The notes beneath the pieces were generated by a model. The model searched no databases. It worked only from the letters and a program-made list of their open reading frames with translations, and was not told where the DNA came from. A program made the translations under genes and the position numbers. This document shows, piece by piece, positions 1 to 7,081 of a DNA stretch of 34,713 nt (the first letter of the stretch is position 1; the number at the start of each line of letters is the position of its first letter). The stretch lies in assembly GCA_902775735.1 (NCBI GenBank), contig CACYNH010000028.1:1-34713 (forward strand), written 5' to 3'. This DNA is from an uncultured Erysipelotrichaceae bacterium (GTDB lineage: Bacteria; Bacillota_I; Bacilli_A; Erysipelotrichales; Erysipelotrichaceae).

Positions 1-277
1 TCAGCGAAGACATGTTTCCTTCATAAATCCTGTGCAGCAGATCAGCGCGCTCATTCTTCTCGCATTCACTGCGGCTGAGGGCGGCGCTGTAAGGCTTTGA
101 GGAACTGTGATCTATCGCCACAAGGCCTTTGTCCGCCATCCGCGTCAGGTATGTGTGAACAGTGTTTTTTGACCATTTTCTTTTTTCATCGAGCGCCATG
201 GTGATTTCTTTGAGACCGCATTGTTGCAGATCCCATAAGACGCACATGACATCCCATTCAGCGTCAGTCAGTTTCAT
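1..277 (-). CDS. BlaI/MecI/CopY family transcriptional repressor, C-terminus cut by window edge
   Basis: The first 92 codons are visible. The N-terminus (MKLTDAEWDVMCVLW) followed by a winged helix with WSKNTVHTYLTRMADKGLV is the classic DNA-binding half of BlaI/MecI repressors, which control beta-lactamase, copper or efflux genes and are usually inactivated by proteolysis through a BlaR/MecR sensor. The start is set by an AGGAGG ribosome binding site about 6 bases upstream. The gene runs off the left edge, so the dimerisation domain and any sensor protease partner are not visible. Two TACA/TGTA dyads lie directly upstream, which fits autoregulation. Family assignment is firm; the regulated function is unknown. 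Confidence 0.88.
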   Translation of the reverse strand, partial: MKLTDAEWDVMCVLWDLQQCGLKEITMALDEKRKWSKNTVHTYLTRMADKGLVAIDHSSSKPYSAALSRSECEKNERADLLHRIYEGNMSSL

Positions 278-287
278 GGTGAACCTC

Positions 288-332
288 CTACAAGTGTAGT
301 ATGTTTCTACATTCATCCTACATTTGTAGGAT
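288..332. promoter_or_regulatory. Paired BlaI-type operators
   Basis: A perfect dyad CTACAAGTGTAG (288-299) and a longer near-perfect dyad ATCCTACATTTGTAGGAT (315-332) flank a CTACA half site near 307-311. TACA/TGTA dyads are the established recognition core of BlaI/MecI repressors. They sit just upstream of the repressor's ribosome binding site, so autorepression is the natural inference. Confidence 0.8.
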
Positions 333-361
333 ATGCATGTCAATAGTCATTGCGTGATCTT

Positions 362-389
362 AAAAATGCGGATGGCAGTTCCATCCGCA
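362..389 (-). terminator. Rho-independent terminator of the methyltransferase gene
   Basis: A perfect 9-bp stem (367-375 with 381-389) with a 5-base loop is followed on the minus strand by TTTTTA. It begins 11 bases beyond the methyltransferase stop codon. Confidence 0.85.
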
Positions 390-400
390 ATGATCATAAT

Positions 401-1003
401 TCAGCTGTTTTCGTGTTCCGCTTCCGCATATGCCAGAAGATTCCTTGCCGGGATTTCCTTCCGGAATGTGATCCCCCACCCGTTCTTTTCAAGAAACTCA
501 TAGTACTGCTGTGCGGTCCACTCATGGGCAAACTTCACGCCGGCTGTTTTGAGCAGCGCTGTCCAGGCTCTGCTCACCTTTCCTTTTTCATGTTCAACGA
601 AATTCGGAGCGATGAGGATTCCTCCCGGTTTTAATACCCTCCGGATTTCTTCAAGAACTTTTTCCGGTTCCGGAACAATATGCAGGGCGTTGGCTATCAC
701 GACAGCGTCAAAGCTTCCGTCTTTATATGGAAGATTCATGGCGTCCGCCTGTTCAAAGGAAATATTGAAAGGATTGTCTTTCTTCTTTGCCTGGGCAATC
801 ATTCTTTCGGCGTAATCGGTGGCTGTGAGTTTCTTTGCGGCGGAGGCGATCATCATGGAAAGATTGCCGGGACCGCAGGCAAGCTCCAGAACCTCCTTTC
901 CCCTGATTCTCTTTCTGATCAGTTCCGCCACTTCGTCGTAAAGCTTCTGATCCGGCTTCATGGCTGTTTCGTACAGCGGCGCGTACAGATTCCAGATTTT
1001 CAT
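401..1003 (-). CDS. Class I SAM-dependent methyltransferase (UbiE/Methyltransf_11-like)
   Basis: The 200-residue protein has the SAM-binding glycine motif VLELACGPGN at residues 38-47, an acidic residue after strand 2 (TATDYAERM) and the post-motif LKPGGIL segment, so a Rossmann-fold methyltransferase of the small-molecule type is clear. The start has a GAGAGGAAA ribosome binding site. The substrate cannot be read from sequence; relatives act on quinones, phospholipids, antibiotics or metalloids. It is a single-gene unit with its own promoter and terminator. The promoter carries the same 16-bp dyad found at the TetR-ABC exporter and ATC hydrolase promoters, which suggests a detoxification or resistance role under the same TetR protein (inference). 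Confidence 0.85.
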   Translation of the reverse strand: MKIWNLYAPLYETAMKPDQKLYDEVAELIRKRIRGKEVLELACGPGNLSMMIASAAKKLTATDYAERMIAQAKKKDNPFNISFEQADAMNLPYKDGSFDAVVIANALHIVPEPEKVLEEIRRVLKPGGILIAPNFVEHEKGKVSRAWTALLKTAGVKFAHEWTAQQYYEFLEKNGWGITFRKEIPARNLLAYAEAEHENS

Positions 1004-1020
1004 GTCTGTTTCCTCTCTTG

Positions 1021-1063
1021 GTTAGATATCTCTAACTATAAGTCTGAGAAAAGGAACTGTCAA
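1021..1063 (-). promoter_or_regulatory. Sigma-A promoter overlapped by a GTTAG-N6-CTAAC operator
   Basis: On the minus strand a perfect -35 TTGACA (1063-1058) is separated by exactly 17 bases from TATAGT (1040-1035). The dyad GTTAGAGATATCTAAC (1036-1021) overlaps the end of the -10 and covers the start site, so a bound repressor would block RNA polymerase. The same GTTA-N8-TAAC geometry occurs at 19291-19306, 19982-19997 and 21791-21806. Confidence 0.82.
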
Positions 1064-1072
1064 AGCAGTCCC
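1047..1072 (-). terminator. Probable terminator of the asparaginase operon
   Basis: On the minus strand GGGACTG, a CTTTGA loop and CAGTTCC (one G-U pair) are followed by TTTTC, 10 bases beyond the asparaginase stop. The hairpin contains the -35 box of the next gene, so the two transcription units are packed tightly. Confidence 0.6.
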
Positions 1073-1081
1073 TGTTCCTGA

Positions 1082-2098
1082 TTAAAGTTCAAACTTCTGG
1101 CTGAGTTCTCCCCGGATATCGCGTTCGAGATTGAACTTGACCTGTTCGGCGCTGCTGTAAACTGAGAAAAGATAATACAGCTTGGCGACTGCCGCCTCTG
1201 TTGTCATGTCACGGCCGCAGGCGGCGCCGGCTTTCTGAAGCGCGCTGCCGGCTTCGTAAGTGCTCATGTCCACGGTTGCCTGCGGGCATTGTGAGCAGAC
1301 TGTCACGACTGTTCCGTTCTGTCTGGCTTTTTCCAGAATGGGCAGAAGATTGCCGTCATCCGGCATATTGCCGGAGCCGAAGGTTTCCAGAACGATGCCT
1401 TTGAGCTTGTCGGAGATGATGGACTCAAACAGGTCAAAGCGGATGCCGGGGAAGATTTTCAGAACCCCGATCGGCACGTCGGTAAACTGCCTGCATTCGA
1501 ATTTTTCACTGCGGTGGCGCAGGAAGGCGGATTCGTTGTACTGAATCGAGATTCCCGCCGTTGCCAGGGGCGGATAGTTCGGCGACACAAACGCCTGCAT
1601 GCCGTCGGCGGAATATTTTGTTGCCCTGTTTCCTCTTAAAAGAAGAGAACCGAAATAGATGCAGACTTCCCTGACCTTGCCCTCGCCGGCAATCATCATC
1701 GAAGTGATGAGGTTGTCACGGCCGTCGCTTCTTGTTTCGCATAAGGGAATCTGCGATCCGGTCAGGATCACCGGCTTGTTCAGTCCCTTTAACATAAAGG
1801 AAAGAGCGGAAGCGGTATAGGCCATGGTATCGGTGCCGTGCAGGATCACGAAGCCGTCATATTTTGTATAATTGTCCGCTATGATGGAGCCGATCAGGTT
1901 CCAGTCGGAAACATTCATCCGGCTTGAATCCAGAAGAACTTCGGTTTCCATGAAATCCCATTCCGGCATGTCCGCTTTCTTCAGGGAATCCATATGAAAG
2001 ACCGCTTTGCGGAAGCTGTCCCCTTCCGGGTGGTAGCCGCTTTCGCTTCTGACCATTCCGATTGTGCCGCCGGTATGCACCAGCAAGATCCTGCTCAT
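1082..2098 (-). CDS. ansA: Type I (cytoplasmic) L-asparaginase
   Basis: It hydrolyses asparagine to aspartate and ammonia. The 338-residue length, the N-terminal nucleophile motif TGGTIG at residues 9-14 and the second active-site motif HGTDTMAYTASALSFML beginning at residue 87 match the bacterial asparaginase family. The absence of a signal peptide places it in the cytoplasm as type I. The start is supported by AAGGAG six bases upstream. It follows the rhodanese lipoprotein gene with a 3-base gap, so the two are co-transcribed, although no biochemical link is obvious. The family also contains glutaminases and the archaeal GatD subunit, but the length and lack of a GatE partner favour asparaginase. 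Confidence 0.92.
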   Translation of the reverse strand: MSRILLVHTGGTIGMVRSESGYHPEGDSFRKAVFHMDSLKKADMPEWDFMETEVLLDSSRMNVSDWNLIGSIIADNYTKYDGFVILHGTDTMAYTASALSFMLKGLNKPVILTGSQIPLCETRSDGRDNLITSMMIAGEGKVREVCIYFGSLLLRGNRATKYSADGMQAFVSPNYPPLATAGISIQYNESAFLRHRSEKFECRQFTDVPIGVLKIFPGIRFDLFESIISDKLKGIVLETFGSGNMPDDGNLLPILEKARQNGTVVTVCSQCPQATVDMSTYEAGSALQKAGAACGRDMTTEAAVAKLYYLFSVYSSAEQVKFNLERDIRGELSQKFEL

Positions 2099-2101
2099 GT
2101 T

Positions 2102-2884
2102 CTACTCCTTGCGCAGCAGTTCAAACTGCGCTTCCAGTTCACCGATGATCAGCTTATATGTTCCGGGGCGCAGGTCTTTGATCATTGTGAGGTAGCTGCT
2201 CTGGGATGCGGACTCACCGTTTGCCAGTTCATAGGCGATCATGGTCCAGACAGGCTCTTCCGTCCATTCCATATCCTTCCATTCCTCATCCTCAAAGATC
2301 TGCAGGGAATAAGGATTGCCATAGGAATAAACATCGCCGGAGTTGTTGGTGATCGTGGATTCCAGAATCATGTCATGATAGCCGGTCACCTCCAGCGTCA
2401 CGCCATAGGTGTCGCCCGGCTCAGTATCTCCCAGAACAAGGGTGTAATTCACGGGGATTTCTTTCTCTTCTTCAATGACTGTTTCGTATGGCCAGTCATT
2501 GATGCCGCCGAACTCAAAGACATTGGTGTAGCCCATGTTCACGAGTTTCTCCGCCGCCTGCTTTGAGCGGTTGCCGCTGCGGCAGTAGACAAGAAGAACC
2601 TGGTCCGTGTCAGGAAGATAGGCGGGCGCTTCCACTTCGATGGTTTCCACCGGCACACAGACAGCGCCGGGAATATGGCCTTCGGACTGGAATTCCTGGC
2701 GGGTTCTGACATCGACAATCAAATAAGAATCAAGGGAATCCATTTTTTCTTTGGCTTCTTCAGCGGTGATCTGTGTATAGACAGGCGCGCTTACCTCCGC
2801 CTGTTTTGCGCATCCGTTCAAAAACAGACAGCCTGCTCCCACAGAAAAAACCAGTACGGCTTTGATCAGATGATGTAATTTCAT
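2102..2884 (-). CDS. Rhodanese-domain lipoprotein with a C-terminal Ig-like domain
   Basis: The 260-residue protein starts with a lipoprotein signal (HHLIKAVLVF...LFLNGC) and would be anchored outside the membrane at Cys25. A rhodanese domain follows (about residues 35-135), with the active-site loop CRSGNRS, whose Cys carries the persulfide in sulfurtransferases. The remaining ~115 residues are beta-rich (NYTLVLGDTEPGDTYGVTLEVTGY, ending GTYKLIIGELEAQFEL) and resemble the Ig-like domains of Gram-positive lipoproteins. Rhodaneses move sulfane sulfur; an extracellular one may act in sulfide or cyanide handling or redox protection, but the substrate is unknown. It is first in an operon with the asparaginase. 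The start has GGAGAA 8 bases upstream. Confidence 0.85.
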   Translation of the reverse strand: MKLHHLIKAVLVFSVGAGCLFLNGCAKQAEVSAPVYTQITAEEAKEKMDSLDSYLIVDVRTRQEFQSEGHIPGAVCVPVETIEVEAPAYLPDTDQVLLVYCRSGNRSKQAAEKLVNMGYTNVFEFGGINDWPYETVIEEEKEIPVNYTLVLGDTEPGDTYGVTLEVTGYHDMILESTITNNSGDVYSYGNPYSLQIFEDEEWKDMEWTEEPVWTMIAYELANGESASQSSYLTMIKDLRPGTYKLIIGELEAQFELLRKE

Positions 2885-2959
2885 TGCGTTATTCTCCGTT
2901 CCTTTTTATTTTAGCAGACAACCGCTCAGACACAGCATCATTATGGACAGTCTCACACA

Positions 2960-2996
2960 CTTTTCATGTTAATATTTCGTTAACAAGACATGAAAG
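2960..2996. promoter_or_regulatory. Nested inverted repeats upstream of the dienelactone hydrolase operon
   Basis: An outer dyad TTTCATGT (2962-2969) and ACATGAAA (2988-2995) overlaps an inner dyad TGTTAA (2967-2972) and TTAACA (2980-2985). They lie in the divergent interval between the rhodanese and hydrolase genes and end at the hydrolase ribosome binding site. A regulator site or 5'-UTR hairpin is likely; no regulator can be named. Confidence 0.5.
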
Positions 2997-3006
2997 GAAT
3001 GATCAT

Positions 3007-3771
3007 ATGTGGAATGATTTTGACACCGCCTCCTATGGCGGCATGATCGCCGAGACCGTTTCCCTGAAAGGGTATAACGGCGACACCATCAACGCGTATT
3101 ATTCCCGTCCGCTCAATGTACAGAACTGTCCCACTCTTGTCCTGATTCCCCACATGCCCGGCTGGGACGAATACTGCCGGGAAGCCGCCAGAAGATTCAC
3201 CGAACACAATTACGCGGTGATCTGTCCCAATATCTACGCCCGCTTCGGCAGCGGAAAACCTGCCGATGTGGCTAAGAAAGCCAGAGAAGAAGGCGGGGCG
3301 AAGGATGAAACCGTTATGGGCGATGTGCAGGCTTCCATCGATTTTGTGAAATCACAGCCCATCTCCAACGGAAAGACAGGCGTCATCGGCATGTGCTCCG
3401 GCGGCAGACACACATTCTTAGCCGCGTGCACGCTCGAAGGCATTGACGCGGCAGCCGACTTATGGGGCGGCGGCGTCATCCAGAAAGAGGAAGAGCTCAG
3501 CCCGGCCAGACCGAAAGCGCCGTTTGATTTCGCCGAAAACCTCAGCTGCCCTCTGATCGGCATCTTCGGCAATGACGACAGACATCCCGGACCTGAAGAA
3601 GTGAACATCCTTGAAGAAAAACTGAAGGAACTCGGCAAGGAATATGAGTTCCACCGCTATGACGGGGCAGGACACGGCATCTGGTATTATGACAAACCGA
3701 TGTACCGGCAGGAAGCGGCGATGGACTCGCAGGAAAAGGTCTTTGCCTTCTTTGAGAAATACCTGCGATGA
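3007..3771 (+). CDS. Dienelactone hydrolase family alpha/beta hydrolase
   Basis: The start chosen is the ATG after GAAAGGA, giving 254 residues, the usual size of the family; a longer in-frame opening upstream has no support. The nucleophile elbow GMCSGG has Cys130, as in dienelactone hydrolases, with a catalytic Asp in FGNDDRHPG (about residue 190) and His223 in DGAGHGIW, so the triad is complete. Such enzymes open lactones or cleave small esters in the cytoplasm; the substrate here is unknown. Its stop overlaps the next gene's start (ATGA), making it the first gene of a three-gene operon with a radical SAM protein and a phosphodiesterase. Confidence 0.87.
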   Translation: MWNDFDTASYGGMIAETVSLKGYNGDTINAYYSRPLNVQNCPTLVLIPHMPGWDEYCREAARRFTEHNYAVICPNIYARFGSGKPADVAKKAREEGGAKDETVMGDVQASIDFVKSQPISNGKTGVIGMCSGGRHTFLAACTLEGIDAAADLWGGGVIQKEEELSPARPKAPFDFAENLSCPLIGIFGNDDRHPGPEEVNILEEKLKELGKEYEFHRYDGAGHGIWYYDKPMYRQEAAMDSQEKVFAFFEKYLR

Positions 3772-4916
3772 GTGAAGTTCTTCCCTTCGCCCTGATGGTC
3801 AAGCCGGCAGGTTCCTCCTGCAATATGCGCTGTCAGTACTGCTACTATATCGATAATCCGGAAAGCGGCAGCCGCTTCATGAGTGAAGAGGTGCTGGAAC
3901 AGGTGATCCTCTCTTACGCAAAGGCTGCCTCTTATCCGGTGCTTTCCTTTGTCTGGCATGGCGGCGAGCCGACGCTCAGAGGCCTTGATTTCTATAAAAA
4001 AGCGGTGGAACTGCAGAAGAAATATCTTCCCGAAGGTTTTGAATGCTGGAACAACCTGCAGACCAACGGCCTTGGACTGAATGAAGAGTGGTGCCGCTTT
4101 CTTGCGGAAAATCATTTTGATGTGGGAATCTCCATCGACGGCACAAGAATCATTCACGATACATACCGTCATGACGCATCGGGCAATCCCACCTATGAAA
4201 GAATCAGGAAGAACATCGCTCTTCTTCAGAAACACGGCGTCCGGCCTGATCTTTTATGCACGGTCACGGAAGAAACCGCGCAGAATGCCTATCAGGTGTA
4301 CAACAGCCTGAAAAGACTTCATACCGGCTGGGTGCAGTTCATCCCGATCGTCAACCACGATGAAGACGGCAGTGTTTCCGGAGAATCCGTTCATTCAGAT
4401 TCTTATGGGAAGTTCCTCATCGAACTGTTCCGCCTCTGGCTCAGCAAGGATTTCATGACCAATGATGTGCAGATGTTCGCTGAGCTGCTCAATGTCCATA
4501 ACGGCGCTGAAGCGGGATTGTGCTGGCTGAAGGAAACATGCGGGCAGGCGCTGGTCATTGAAGCAGACGGCGGGATTTATTCCTGCGATCACTTTGTCGC
4601 CCATGAACACCTGCTGGGCAATGTGACGAATACCCCGCTTGATGAAGCTTTGATGTCAAAGAAGCAGAGAGACTTCGGAAACAGCAAGCGGGACGGGTTA
4701 AGTGAAAAATGCCGGCAGTGTCCTTATCTTTCTTACTGCCATGGCGGCTGTCCCAAGGACAGGTTCCTGCCGGGTCATGAGAATTACCTCTGCGAAGGTC
4801 TGTACTCTTTCTTTGAATACAGCACCCCTGTTTATAAACGGCTGCTTGAGCTTCTAAGGCAGCGCACACCGAAAGAACAGCTTCCGAAAATCCTCAGAAG
4901 AGAAAACCTGATATGA
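3768..4916 (+). CDS. Anaerobic sulfatase maturase (anSME)-like radical SAM/SPASM protein
   Basis: The 382-residue protein has the radical SAM cluster motif CNMRCQYC (Cys18, 22, 25), a typical (beta/alpha) barrel with WHGGEPTLRG and SIDGTRIIHD, and a C-terminal SPASM region with many Cys (CGQALVIEADGGIYSCDHF, then CRQCPYLSYCHGGCPKDR and a later Cys). This is the arrangement of anSME enzymes, which oxidise a Cys or Ser of sulfatases to formylglycine. No sulfatase gene is in the window, so the substrate may be encoded elsewhere or be a different protein. It overlaps its neighbours by ATGA on both sides, indicating tight translational coupling. Other SPASM peptide maturases are a possible alternative. 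Confidence 0.82.
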   Translation: MSEVLPFALMVKPAGSSCNMRCQYCYYIDNPESGSRFMSEEVLEQVILSYAKAASYPVLSFVWHGGEPTLRGLDFYKKAVELQKKYLPEGFECWNNLQTNGLGLNEEWCRFLAENHFDVGISIDGTRIIHDTYRHDASGNPTYERIRKNIALLQKHGVRPDLLCTVTEETAQNAYQVYNSLKRLHTGWVQFIPIVNHDEDGSVSGESVHSDSYGKFLIELFRLWLSKDFMTNDVQMFAELLNVHNGAEAGLCWLKETCGQALVIEADGGIYSCDHFVAHEHLLGNVTNTPLDEALMSKKQRDFGNSKRDGLSEKCRQCPYLSYCHGGCPKDRFLPGHENYLCEGLYSFFEYSTPVYKRLLELLRQRTPKEQLPKILRRENLI

Positions 4917-5452
4917 GTGAAGTCAGAATTGTCCTTGTCTCAGACAACCACGGCGATGAAGAATCCCTGAAATGGCTCAGGGAAACCTACGCTGATTATG
5001 ATTACTTCGTCCATTGCGGAGATTCGATTATGCCGGCTGAAAAAATGGACGGCTTTATCTGTGTCTGCGGCAACAATGACTTTCAATACGGCACCTCTGT
5101 TCCTGATCAGCAGATTCTCGAAGCCGGCGGCCACCGGATCTACATCTGCCATGGCCATATGGATTTCATCTCCTATTACCATTACAATACGATGGCAAAA
5201 CGGGCCATCGCGAAAAACTGTGATCTTGTCTTCTTCGGTCATGTCCATACCATCCATGATGAAATGTGCGAAGGCGTCCGCCTGCTCAATCCGGGCTCCA
5301 TTCTTCATAACCGCGACGGTTCCCCGCCTTCCTACATGCTGGTGCACCTGGACGGTCCTGAAGTCAATGTGCAGGTCATGGCCTATGGCAATGCGAAACC
5401 GCAGCCCGACACATGGCTTTCAAAACTGATCAGCTGGCTCTCGCGTCTTTAG
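4913..5452 (+). CDS. YfcE/MJ0936-type metallophosphoesterase
   Basis: The 179-residue protein shows the calcineurin-like metal-binding signatures in order: SDNHGD near residues 10-15, HCGDS, GNND, CHGHMD and FGHVH. YfcE-type enzymes hydrolyse phosphodiesters with manganese or a similar metal; the physiological substrate is generally unknown. Length is normal for the family. The start overlaps the stop of the radical SAM gene (ATGA) and a terminator follows at once, so it closes the operon. Confidence 0.88.
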   Translation: MSEVRIVLVSDNHGDEESLKWLRETYADYDYFVHCGDSIMPAEKMDGFICVCGNNDFQYGTSVPDQQILEAGGHRIYICHGHMDFISYYHYNTMAKRAIAKNCDLVFFGHVHTIHDEMCEGVRLLNPGSILHNRDGSPPSYMLVHLDGPEVNVQVMAYGNAKPQPDTWLSKLISWLSRL

Positions 5453-5465
5453 AGAGCCCTTTTTC
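5436..5465 (+). terminator. Terminator of the hydrolase/anSME/phosphodiesterase operon
   Basis: GGCTCTC (5436-5442) pairs with GAGAGCC (5452-5458) across a 9-base loop, followed by CTTTTTC. The upstream arm lies inside the last codons of the phosphodiesterase gene. Confidence 0.82.
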
Positions 5466-5520
5466 TTTCCTCCTTTCTGTCTGCATGTGGTAGATTATTT
5501 ATGAATAAGGAGTCACAAAC

Positions 5521-6138
5521 ATGAATACAAAAACAAAACGCATTATCTGGTGCTTCCTCGGCGTCATCATCATCGGTCTGGGCTGTGCTCTGTTCAAACA
5601 GTCCGCCTGCGGCAATGACGCTTTCACCGCCCTCAATATCACAATCTCGGAAAAAACCGGCATTTCCCTGGGAACCGTCACCGTGATGATGAACTGCATC
5701 TACCTGATCTTCCCCCTGATCTGGGGCAGAAAGTATATCAACATCGGCACAATCCTCAACGGCGTCCTGCTGGGATACATTGTTGATTTCTTCTTCAAGC
5801 TCATCAACGGTGCCTTCGGAAATCCCGCTTCCCTTGCCGTAAGACTGATCTGGCTTGTGCCGGCGGTCATTGTCATTTCCCTGGGCATCTCGCTTTATCA
5901 GACAGCAGATCTCGGCGTCGGGCCGTATGACTATCTGGCGCTCGGCTTAAGAGACCACCTGCACTTCCCGTATTTCGCCTGCCGCATCTTCACCGATTCC
6001 TGCTGTGCTTTTGCGGCATGGATCATGGGCGGCCTGATCGGCATCGGCACACTGTTATGCGCACTGTGCCTGGGACCGTTCACCCAGTTCTTCGACAAAG
6101 CAATTTCCTTCAAAGTGATGCCTGAGCAGGCAAAATAA
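5521..6138 (+). CDS. YczE/YyaS/YitT family integral membrane protein
   Basis: The 205-residue hydrophobic protein has about five membrane segments (residues ~8-26, 48-68, 73-95, 107-127 and 150-175). The repeated signature of a glycine-rich first helix followed by a polar loop (GCALFKQSACGNDAFTAL, and again SLGISLYQTADLGVGPYDYLALGL) is characteristic of the YczE/YitT group. The two halves look like an internal duplication. Function is not established for the family; transport or export is often presumed. The start follows AAGGAG. The next gene begins 6 bases after its stop, so the two are likely co-transcribed. Confidence 0.8.
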   Translation: MNTKTKRIIWCFLGVIIIGLGCALFKQSACGNDAFTALNITISEKTGISLGTVTVMMNCIYLIFPLIWGRKYINIGTILNGVLLGYIVDFFFKLINGAFGNPASLAVRLIWLVPAVIVISLGISLYQTADLGVGPYDYLALGLRDHLHFPYFACRIFTDSCCAFAAWIMGGLIGIGTLLCALCLGPFTQFFDKAISFKVMPEQAK

Positions 6139-6144
6139 GAAATT

Positions 6145-6744
6145 ATGGAACATTCACCGTTTTTCGCGACAGTTTCACGGATGAAATATATCGACCGCTG
6201 GGCGCTGATGCGCAATTCAAGAGTCGAAAACCTCAGTGAGCATTCCCTCGAGGTGGCGATGATCGCCCACGCCTTATGCACCATCGGCAATCTGCGCTAC
6301 GGCATGAACCTCAACGCCGACAAAGCGGCGGTCATGGCGATGTATCATGACGCCCCGGAAATCATCACCGGCGACCTGCCCACCCCGGTCAAATATTTCA
6401 ACAGTGAAATCGAAAATGCCTACCGCCAGGTTGAAAAAGTGGCTGTGTCGGAGCTGTTAATGCAGCTGCCGGAAGACCTCAGGGAAGTCTATACAGACAT
6501 CCTCAATGAAAATGATGAGGAACTGAGGACTGCCGTCAAAGCGGCCGACAAGCTTTCCGCCCTGATCAAGTGCATGGAAGAGGAAAACGCCGGCAACCGT
6601 GAATTCACCACTGCCGCCGTTTCCACCAGAAAAGCGCTGGAGGAAATGATCCCCTCCTTCGCTCCTTTAAAGGATTTTATCGAAACCTTCATTCCCGACT
6701 ACGGCCATACTCTGGACGAACTGCTCGGAAGACAGGAAATCTGA
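6145..6744 (+). CDS. yfbR: 5'-deoxynucleotidase, HD superfamily
   Basis: This HD-domain enzyme removes the phosphate from deoxyribonucleoside 5'-monophosphates and so takes part in deoxynucleotide pool balance. At 199 residues it matches E. coli YfbR in length, and the metal and catalytic residues fall at equivalent positions: His33 in SEHSLEVA, His68-Asp69 and Glu72 in HDAPEI, Asp77 in GDLPTP, and a C-terminal metal Asp at 135 in KAADKLSA. Arg18-Trp19, also conserved in YfbR, are present. It sits 6 bases after the membrane protein gene and is followed by a strong terminator. Assignment is confident. Confidence 0.92.
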   Translation: MEHSPFFATVSRMKYIDRWALMRNSRVENLSEHSLEVAMIAHALCTIGNLRYGMNLNADKAAVMAMYHDAPEIITGDLPTPVKYFNSEIENAYRQVEKVAVSELLMQLPEDLREVYTDILNENDEELRTAVKAADKLSALIKCMEEENAGNREFTTAAVSTRKALEEMIPSFAPLKDFIETFIPDYGHTLDELLGRQEI

Positions 6745-6749
6745 AAAAT

Positions 6750-6787
6750 GCCGGCTGCTGTGTCTTTACAGCGGCCGGCGTTGTGTT
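6750..6787 (+). terminator. Terminator after yfbR
   Basis: A 12-bp stem with one G-U pair (GCCGGCTGCTGT 6750-6761 and ACAGCGGCCGGC 6768-6779) closes a 6-base loop and is followed by a T-rich run. Confidence 0.78.
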
Positions 6788-6869
6788 TAAGAATAAAAAA
6801 GAAGCTGCGCAGGTCAGCCGGGCATCGTATGATTGCCGGGCCGCCTGGAATACTTTCTGTTTTTAAGGC

Positions 6870-6974
6870 TCAGTTCTTTGTGCTGAGCTTGCCATAATTC
6901 ATCGAATACGCGAGTGTCAGATGAAGGACTGCGTACTGCATCATCATGAATAAAGCAAATGTGATATATGCCAT
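6870..6974 (-). CDS. Small membrane protein, 34 residues, unknown function
   Basis: An AAGGAGG site six bases upstream of the ATG opens a 35-codon frame. The product begins MAYITFALFMMMQYAVLHLT, one hydrophobic helix of about 20 residues, and ends with a short basic tail (YGKLSTKN). A recognisable promoter lies 34-61 bases upstream of the start and a GC-rich imperfect hairpin followed by TTCTTTTTT lies downstream (about 6800-6845), so it appears to be a complete monocistronic gene. I do not recognise the family. Single-helix proteins of this size are often regulators or subunits of membrane complexes, or toxins of type I systems; no antisense RNA partner was identified. Confidence 0.6.
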   Translation of the reverse strand: MAYITFALFMMMQYAVLHLTLAYSMNYGKLSTKN

Positions 6975-7007
6975 TTTCAGTAACCTCCTTGGTGTGTGCA
7001 GTTTGTT

Positions 7008-7035
7008 ATCATACTCCGATTTTCAAAGAATTCAA
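7008..7035 (-). promoter_or_regulatory. Promoter of the 34-residue membrane protein gene
   Basis: On the minus strand TTGAAT (7035-7030), a 16-base spacer and TATGAT (7013-7008) form a good sigma-A promoter, giving a leader of about 25 bases. The rest of the 6745-7081 interval holds only the yfbR terminator and this small gene. Confidence 0.6.
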
Positions 7036-7081
7036 GTATTTTGAAATCTGATCGGCATGATCAGAAGAAAGGATCACCAAC

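Noticed and set aside
2884..3006. N-terminal extension of the dienelactone hydrolase frame
   Set aside because: It reads through the divergent promoter region with nested dyads. The ATG at 3007 has a ribosome binding site and gives the usual length.
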